DNA from: Amorphochlora amoebiformis
Taxonomy: Eukaryota; Cercozoa; Chlorarachniophyceae
Assembly: GCA_054601695.1 (NCBI GenBank)
Contig: BAAHQB010000100.1
Coordinates: 610,347-674,346 of the forward strand
Direction: 5' to 3'
DNA: 64,000 nucleotides
The translations under genes and the position numbers were made by a program. The notes under the pieces are model-generated. The model saw only the letters and a program-made list of their open reading frames with translations, ran no database searches and was not told where the DNA came from. Positions 48,442-64,000 of the stretch are shown in pieces; within the stretch, counting starts at the first letter, position 1; each line of letters opens with the position of its first letter.

Positions 48442-48541
48442 ATCTATATATATATATATATATTTACACACACACGCACACATATGTATATATGTATATG
48501 TATAATATATATATATATATATATGTATATGTATATTATAC

Positions 48542-48590
<49 letters not shown>

Positions 48591-48676
48591 CATATGTATC
48601 TATATATATATATATAAATATGATATAAATATATATATGCATATACATACATATATATTCATATAATTATATTCAG

Positions 48677-49800
48677 GTCAGCAGAAGACGTTAATGATGT
48701 TGATATGGTATCCCTAACCTTAACCCTAACTCTAACCCTAACCCTAACCCTAACCCTAACCGTAACCTTAACCCTAAACGATATGGCATACCCCAACCCT
48801 AACTCTGACCCTAACCTAACCCTAACCCAACCCTGGAACCCTAACTCTAAGCCTACGCGTGACCTTGACCCTAACCGATATGGCATACCCCACACTAACC
48901 CTAACTGTAACCCTAACCCTAACCGTAACCCTAACCCTAACCGTAACCTTAACCCTAACCGACATGGCATACCCCAACCTTAATCCTAACCCTAACCCTA
49001 ACACTAACCGTTACCTTAACCCTAACCGAACCTTAACCCTAACCGAAATGGCATATCGCAACCCTAACCCCAACCCCAACCCTAACCCTAACCCTAACCC
49101 TAACCGTTACTTAACCCTAACCGTAACCTTAACCCTACCCGAAATGGCATACCCCAACCCTAACACTAACCCTAACACTAACCCTAACCCTAACACTAAC
49201 CCTAACCCTAACCCTAACCGTTACTTAACCCTAACCGTAACCTTAACCCTACCCGAAATGGCATACCCCAACCCTAACACTAACCCTAACCCCAACCCTA
49301 ACACTAACCCTAACCCTAACCCTAACCGTTACTTAACCCTAACCGTAACCTTAACCCTAACCGAAATGGCATACCCCAACCCTAATCCTGACCCTAACCC
49401 TAACTCTAACTTTACCCTAACCCTAACCGTAACGTTAACCCTAACCGATATGGCATACCACAACCCTAACACTAACCCTAACCCTAAGCCTAACCGTTAC
49501 TTAACCCTAACCGTAACCTTAACCCTAACCGAAACGGCATACCCCAACCCTAACACTAACCCTAACCCTAACCCTAACCGTTACCTTGACCCTAACCCTA
49601 CCCTAACGGTAACCTTAACCCTAACCGATATGGCATACCCCAACCCTAACCCTAACCCTAACCTAACCCTAACCCTAACCCTAACTCTAACCCTAACCCT
49701 AACCTTAGAAATCAAGAGCCCAAGCACACGAGGCCTTCCGGGATTTCGGAGGGTTGGAGGCAGGGCGACAAGGACAAAAGGTATATATATATATATCTAA

Positions 49801-49831
<31 letters not shown>

Positions 49832-49950
49832 TATGTATATATATATATGTATGTATGTATGTATATATAAATATATATATATGTATATATATATATGTAT
49901 GTATGTATTTATATATATATATATATATGTATATACTATATATATCTAGG

Positions 49951-50015
<65 letters not shown>

Positions 50016-50090
50016 AGGGTTAGAGAGTGGAAGGGAAGGACAAGGGGTCTTGACTATATATATATATATACATATAATATATATATATAT

Positions 50091-50145
<55 letters not shown>

Positions 50146-50291
50146 TATGAATGAGATACAAGCATATGTCAGTATACACATAGGAAGCTATATCCTAAAA
50201 TATTCCATTATTATTACTACTATACTATTCTTGTTAAAATTATTGCTATCATTATTATAATTATTATCCTTCTTACTATTATTATTTATTC

Positions 50292-50345
<54 letters not shown>

Positions 50346-50405
50346 ACAGACATACATTTTAATGTTATTGCAGCGTCTTCTTGTTTGCGGTATGTAGCCT
50401 TTATA

Positions 50406-50461
<56 letters not shown>

Positions 50462-50507
50462 GGATTAAAAGAATCCGAAACAGTAGATTCAGTTCGCCTG
50501 GTAATAC

Positions 50508-50545
<38 letters not shown>

Positions 50546-50714
50546 AATATATATATATATGTCTATGCATATGCTAGACCATTTCGGTTTGTGAATTCTC
50601 TCTTGTATGTGAGATATATGTCAAATATTATATATATATATATGCATATATATATATATTTGCATATATATATATATATATATAAATATTTTTGTATATG
50701 TATATATATGTATA

Positions 50715-50759
<45 letters not shown>

Positions 50760-50812
50760 GTGTATAGGAAGTACAAAGGTGTGCAATCGATCTCCAGTGG
50801 CGCTTACATGGT
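48677..50812 (+). CDS. Candidate exon cluster, frame uncertain
   Basis: Candidate exons 48677-48707 ([10 protein letters not shown]), 49709-49780 ([20 protein letters not shown]), 50374-50389, 50462-50500 and 50768 to about 50812, each bounded by AG and GT. In the frame set by the first exon they chain without a stop ([30 protein letters not shown]). The second, fourth and fifth exons are also open in a second frame ([27 protein letters not shown]), which could continue to a TAA in the CCCTAA array near 51588. A third reading of the last exon ([19 protein letters not shown]) also looks protein-like. This is probably one gene, with exons still missing. No family recognised. Confidence 0.35.
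48710..49708. repeat. Higher-order CCCTAA array
   Basis: About 1 kb with a ~115-bp higher-order period: AAATGGCATACCCCAACCCT, several CCCTAA/CACTAA units, then CCGTTACTTAACCCTAACCG and TAACCTTAACC. The best-preserved units lie between 49040 and 49560. It lies in the intron between the first two exons of the cluster above. The long Asn-Pro/Thr-Leu frames are translation artefacts. Confidence 0.97.
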
Positions 50813-50819
50813 GGATGAT

Positions 50820-50820
50820 C

Positions 50821-50865
<45 letters not shown>

Positions 50866-51040
50866 TTATATAGTATTTATTTGTATATATGTATATACAC
50901 ATATCTAAATAAATAAACATATATATATATATATATATATTGAGCTTCATATACATTACATATATACTCTATGTATGTATATATATTTATATATATATAT
51001 ATATATGAATATGAATAATATATGAGTATGTTTACATGAA

Positions 51041-51088
<48 letters not shown>

Positions 51089-51388
51089 CAATATATATAT
51101 ATATATAAGCATATATTTATGTATATATATATATGTTTATATATATATATATATATGGTTATACATGTATATATGCACTATTCACGTATATTGTATATAT
51201 TAATATACATATTTGCATATCATGTGTATGTATTATAGAATTTACTTACATAATATGCATGCATTTACGATGTGTATATACATGCACGTGTATATAATAT
51301 ATACATACATGTATGGACATGAGGATATTTATATATAACGTATAAATGTATATACATATATGAATTTTACAAACAGTACAAATTTACA

Positions 51389-51451
<63 letters not shown>

Positions 51452-51499
51452 GAATTAATACATATATATATATATACATATGTATATATATATACATAT

Positions 51500-51533
<34 letters not shown>

Positions 51534-51587
51534 ATATAATATCTATAATATATTAGGTATATCACAAGACCTACAAAACCGGGTTTC
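50820..51587. repeat. TA-rich stretch without a recognised gene
   Basis: TA and TATTTA arrays with short unique islands. I saw no exon with paired splice signals, except a weak AG followed by an open 12-codon segment ([12 protein letters not shown]) ending in the CCCTAA array at about 51588. Confidence 0.6.
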
Positions 51588-51800
51588 ATCCTAACCCTAA
51601 ACCTAACCCTAATCCTAACCCTAACCCTAACCCTTGCCCAAACCCTAATCCTAATCCTAATCCTAACCCTATACCCAAACCTAAATCTAACCCTAACCTA
51701 ACGCTAACCCTTTAGCATAAGTTTATGGCTATTTCTGACCTTACCCTAACTAGCCTTAATATAATCTACAAAAGAGAGAGATATTATAGACTGGGTATAC

Positions 51801-51893
<93 letters not shown>

Positions 51894-52680
51894 AAGCATA
51901 ACCAAGACCTACGCCTAACCTTGTATAATTTTATATTTTCCCCAACCCTAACCCTAACCCAAACCCTAATCCTAACCCTAACCCTAACCATAACCCTAAC
52001 CCTAACCCTAGCCCTAACCTTAGCATAACCTTAACAACCTTAACCCTAACCTAACCCTAACGTAACCTTAACCCTTACGTAATCTTCCGAAACTCTTAAC
52101 CTAGCCCAATCCGAACCCTAACCCTGACCCTAACCCTACCCCTAACACTAACCCTAACCCTAACCCTAACCTAACCCTAACCCCTAGCCTAAGCCTAAGC
52201 CTTACCGTAATCCCAGCCCTAACAACTCTAACACTGACCCTAACCTAACCTAACCCTAACCCTAACCCTAACCCTAACATAATCCTAACCCTAACCTAAC
52301 CCTAACCCTAACCGTAACCTCGCCTTACCTAGCAACCCTAACCCCAACCATAAGTTAACGCTAACCTGACCCTAGCCCCTAACCCTAACTTAATCCTAAC
52401 CCTAGCCTTACCCGAACCCTAACCTAACCCTAACCCTAACCCTAACTCTAACCCAAACCCTAACCATAACCGTAACCCTAGCCCTATCCCTAACCGTAGC
52501 CGTAGCCTTACCCTAAGCCTAGCCCTAACCCTAATCCTAAGCCTGAGCCTTACCCTAATGCAAAACCTACCCTAACCCTAACCCTAACCTAACCTAACCC
52601 TAACCTAACCCTAACCCTAATCCTAACTTAACCCTAACCCTAACCTAACCCTAACCCTAACCCTAACCCCAAGCCTAATC
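51588..52680. repeat. CCCTAA arrays
   Basis: 51588-51745 and 51945-52680 are CCCTAA-rich, moderately degenerate, and separated by a TA array with a small unique island. They carry no copy of the GAGTCAATGG motif that I could find. Confidence 0.95.
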
Positions 52681-52745
52681 GGCAATCTTCTCGAGATATA
52701 AATGCATGGAGAGCGGTATGAGATATATACAAGAACATATATATA

Positions 52746-52820
<75 letters not shown>

Positions 52821-53075
52821 ATATATATATACTCATATGTAAATACACATATATATGTATAGGTGTATTTAGATAGGTAATGAAAACATATATTTGTACT
52901 ATATGTTGATATATGTACACTCATATACCCAGTTTCACACCAATATCATATGTATATGATAAGTATTTATACATACATTTGGACATGTATTCAAGTAGTA
53001 TAATGTACATATATATGTATATATATATATATATATTCATATACATATATATATACATACATATATATGTAGGAA

Positions 53076-53117
<42 letters not shown>

Positions 53118-53118
53118 G

Positions 53119-53214
<96 letters not shown>

Positions 53215-53229
53215 GGTTTATTTGTTTAC

Positions 53230-53391
53230 CCACCATCTGTAATAATCTCTAACACACGCCGTATATAACAGTATTATAATATACACACATAAACGTATAT
53301 ATATATCTATATAGACTTGCGTATCATATGCTGATATACATGTATGGATATTGAATATGTTCACAAACTCATCTCTTATATGACGCATCAC

Positions 53392-53431
<40 letters not shown>

Positions 53432-53526
53432 AATATATATATACATATATACCCATATATCAGTTGCTAATATACATATATAGATATCGAATATCTTCAC
53501 AACTCATCTCTTATATGACCTCGAGG

Positions 53527-53581
<55 letters not shown>

Positions 53582-53590
53582 TTATATGTT

Positions 53591-53643
<53 letters not shown>

Positions 53644-53686
53644 ATATATACATATATATATATGTATGTTATATATATATATCTAT

Positions 53687-53728
<42 letters not shown>

Positions 53729-53808
53729 CATATATACACATATATATATATATATTTAACATCTTCGCAACCTTAGCTCTTATATGACCTCGAGGCATCA
53801 TATATATA

Positions 53809-53887
<79 letters not shown>

Positions 53888-53929
53888 TTTAAAATATATA
53901 TATATATATATATACATTAATATATACAT

Positions 53930-53965
<36 letters not shown>

Positions 53966-54095
53966 AATATATTATATACATAAAACACATATATCCATAT
54001 ATCATATCCTAATATACATATGTAGATATCCAATATCTTCATAACCCCAGCTCTTATATGACCTCGAGGCATTCAGCTCTCGTCTTGACTCTCAT
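53230..54095 (-). CDS. Candidate first exons of an unknown gene
   Basis: An ATG at 54095 opens an 11-codon exon ([11 protein letters not shown], 54095-54063) ending at GAG|GTCATA. A second candidate exon at 53248-53230 (RLLQMV) joins in phase. A possible third at 52689 (EDCRLG) would run into the TTAGGG array and stop there. The combined reading RAECLERLLQMVEDC is helix-like, but the product would be very short. The intron carries three extra copies of the first exon's end. A G-rich stretch lies just upstream of the start. Function unknown. Confidence 0.35.
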
Positions 54096-54102
54096 GCCGT
54101 AC

Positions 54103-54125
54103 CCCCCCCCCCCCCCCCCCCCCCC
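54103..54125. repeat. Poly-C tract
   Basis: A run of about 22 C bases directly upstream (in the minus sense) of the candidate start codon at 54095. It could be a G-rich promoter element or simple length-variable sequence. Confidence 0.9.
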
Positions 54126-54342
54126 ACCAACGCCCGATATTATAATGACGAATATCGGTATAATACGAAATATTCTGATTATAAGAGTAACGGCTACGGT
54201 TATGGCACGGCAGGTTAGAGTGTAAGTGTAATAATATGTCGATTATATGTAAAACATGTATATAGGTATGTATGTATGTATGTGTGTATGTATGTATGTA
54301 TGTATGTGTGTGTGTGTATGAATGTATATATGTGTATATGTA

Positions 54343-54391
<49 letters not shown>

Positions 54392-54477
54392 TTACATGTA
54401 TATCCATATGTACATCTTTATGTATATAATATATTATTATATATATATATATATATATGTCTGTGTACACATTAATT

Positions 54478-54517
<40 letters not shown>

Positions 54518-54541
54518 TTGTGTGTGTGTGAACACATTAAT

Positions 54542-54654
<113 letters not shown>

Positions 54655-54704
54655 GTGTGTGAAAACACATTAAATATATATATATATATATATATTTAAC
54701 CCAG

Positions 54705-54763
54705 CGCCAAAAGTCGGGTCTGCAGAGAACTCAGGCCCAGGAGGTTCATATATGTATATATGT

Positions 54764-54805
<42 letters not shown>

Positions 54806-54959
54806 ACATAATGTAACATGTATATATAATATAGAATCAACCCAAACTTGTTACCTAACCCTAAGCAGACGTACATTCCCTAATCCTAACCAGGTGGATA
54901 CAAAAGACCACGGAATGTTTACTAATTGGCGCAAATCTTGGCTCTTATGGTCGCTCTAA
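54705..54959 (+). CDS. Candidate terminal exons of an unknown gene
   Basis: Exon 54705-54743 ([13 protein letters not shown]), preceded by TTAACCCAG and followed by GTTCAT, joins in phase to 54894-54959 ([20 protein letters not shown]), which ends in TAA. The acceptor of the second exon lies in a short CCTAATCCTAACCAG stretch of telomere-like sequence. Upstream exons were not found; the region to the left is TA and TG repeats. The second exon is also open in another frame, so the call is tentative. Confidence 0.35.
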
Positions 54960-56092
54960 GAGGCAATGTTCTAGAATTAGCGTCGTTTATAATCAAACTT
55001 CGTGACCATTATAAGTTTGGGAATAATAGTAAATTCTTCACTTAATGCCACATATACGTACAAGCGTTTGTAATTAAATTATGCATGAATACGTACTACA
55101 GTCAACCATCAAAAAAAATCACTTTTATTTTCAAAGTTTATAGAATATACGTACGCACTACCTGGACGACATGTAGTATCGCGGATACATATAACATCTA
55201 AAACATTATCAAAGTTTGATTAGTACTCACCATCAAGTCGTTGATATAGCACCCAGACTGATAGCACATGATAAAGTTTCAAGATATACACTGGTATATT
55301 ATTCGTATCTATATTTTTGTTTGTCAAAATTTAAAACATTACATAACAATAGTATTACGTAATTATAAGACGCGTACGTATACGTACGTATACGTACGTA
55401 CGTATACGTACGTATACGTATGTACGTATACGCATGCATACGTATGCAAGTTAGTCATGTATGATACATCTAAGGTGTGCATACGTACGCATACACATCC
55501 CCGTATATGATTCAAGTTCAATACGCTATTGCGCATGCGTACGCTAGTGTTTGTGTTTAATAGATCAAGAATTCCCGACATCATATCACGATAACTTTTC
55601 CTATTACCACGTATAGCTAGACTATGCCAGTACCAGGAGTACCTTCTGACCTTGTAGCTTTGTCATGATGTAGTCTAAGTGGATATCTAGATGAATCTTC
55701 AGTATAGATAGACAATATAGATTTAGATATAGGTATCATTATTACACTACGATCTGGAGTGTAGCATGCACTAATTAATTATAACAAAGCCAATAAGAAT
55801 ACTTACTATGACTCATGTAATGGTCCGGAGTGTACTTGCATGACTAATTATAACTAGTGTATATAACAAAGCCAATAAGAATACTTACTATATGACTCAT
55901 GTGCTGGTCTAATAATATGATAAAAAAAAAAAAAATCTGAATTATTTACCAGATGGTAACTCTGACAGCCTCTCTGATTGATAGGATACGAACTCGGATT
56001 TTTTTGTTCTTTTTCCTAATTTTGAACGAATACGTATTATCATTCATGGCCTAGTTTAATAGATAATCGTCTCAAACTAGTAACGGTTTGTG
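54960..56092. other. Intergenic unique sequence
   Basis: Over 1 kb of AT-rich sequence without TA arrays. Notable content: a palindromic TACGTA microsatellite at 55371-55446, and a tandem duplication at about 55770-55905 of a ~65-bp unit containing ACAAAGCCAATAAGAATACT. I found no exon with paired splice signals, and no tRNA or rRNA. Confidence 0.6.
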
Positions 56093-59324
<3,232 letters not shown>

Positions 59325-59430
59325 GGGTTCCGTCGGTTCCGGGGCTGCTTGGGTTCCGATCTATTTTCTGGAATACTAGTCGCGCTGTATGTAACTGTAG
59401 TCTAACGACGGTCTAACTCTTCGTAGTTAA

Positions 59431-63523
<4,093 letters not shown>

Positions 63524-63524
63524 C

Positions 63525-63576
63525 TAGCAAACATGTGTAGTATTAGTCGTAAATCTCACTCATACATGCTCACCGA

Positions 63577-63631
<55 letters not shown>

Positions 63632-63704
63632 AACATATGTATATAGGTATACATATTTACATATGCATACATATATATATATATACATATATATACATAT
63701 ATAT

Positions 63705-63756
<52 letters not shown>

Positions 63757-63874
63757 CTATATATATATATGTACATACACATAATATATATATATATATA
63801 TATATACATATACAAACATATGTATATAGGTATACATATTTACATATGCATACATATATATATATATATATATA

Positions 63875-63911
<37 letters not shown>

Positions 63912-64000
63912 CGTAGCATATGCGGTGCACAGCCTATTAAAGCCATCGTTACCTACCTGAATATATATATATTTATATATATATATATATATATATGCAT
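63525..64000. repeat. TA-rich right edge
   Basis: TA arrays with a duplicated segment (TACAAACATATGTATATAGG then TATACATATTTACATATGCA at about 63629-63670 and 63811-63850). Near 63900-63960 a unique island may hold a minus-strand exon ([11 protein letters not shown]). Nothing else is recognisable. Confidence 0.7.

Noticed and set aside
48859-49800. 313-codon Asn-Pro/Thr-Leu repeat protein
   Set aside because: A CCCTAA array has no stop in some frames. The residue pattern follows the repeat exactly.

Overview
This is a eukaryotic nuclear window, probably from a microbial eukaryote that I cannot place. Small exons (about 15-400 nt) sit between GT-AG introns, mostly 45-100 bp when compact but stretched to hundreds or thousands of bases where (TA)n microsatellites invade. 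Interstitial telomere-like blocks (CCCTAA/TTAGGG, mostly degenerate) recur throughout. Most long open frames read through TA, CT or TTAGGG repeats and are not genes. The real genes had to be rebuilt exon by exon, using splice signals and phase agreement between neighbouring exons. Exon edges given here are my own hand reading and may be off by a base or two.

Layout. 28-3859 (-): ion-channel-like gene, S1-S3 region, resembling a two-pore channel, running off the left edge. 4044-5083 (-): uncertain exons. 5146-6748 (+): multi-pass membrane protein. 6962-13188 (+): gene with five small exons and one large Ser/Arg-rich terminal exon ending in a membrane anchor. 13611-16665 (-): heterotrimeric G-protein beta subunit, 13 exons, the firmest call. 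19120-34287 (-): TPR-repeat protein with about 16 exons over 15 kb, its introns filled with TA, GA/CT and telomere-like repeats. 35779-37473 (-) and 38165-41490 (+): a divergent pair of unknown small proteins. 42831-47850 (+): unknown protein, eight exons. 48677-50812 (+), 53230-54095 (-) and 54705-54959 (+): exon clusters with weaker support. 56093-59324 (-): 153-residue charged protein with a C-terminal membrane segment. 59431-63523 (-): unknown protein with at least ten exons.

The main unexplained signal is that many introns carry extra degraded copies of the neighbouring exon edge plus its splice site, usually separated by TA arrays. At least fifteen loci show this, at donor and acceptor ends, on both strands and in most gene models. 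One case (42896-43195) has expanded into a 35-bp minisatellite. A second signal is a ~38-bp non-telomeric motif found six times inside telomere-like arrays. Large inverted repeats (30.9-31.6 kb, 44.5-45.0 kb, 62.7-62.9 kb) and complementary GA and CT tracts inside one transcription unit complete the picture.

The G-beta subunit, the channel and the multi-pass membrane protein suggest ordinary signalling and membrane genes. I see no operon-like or cluster logic linking them.
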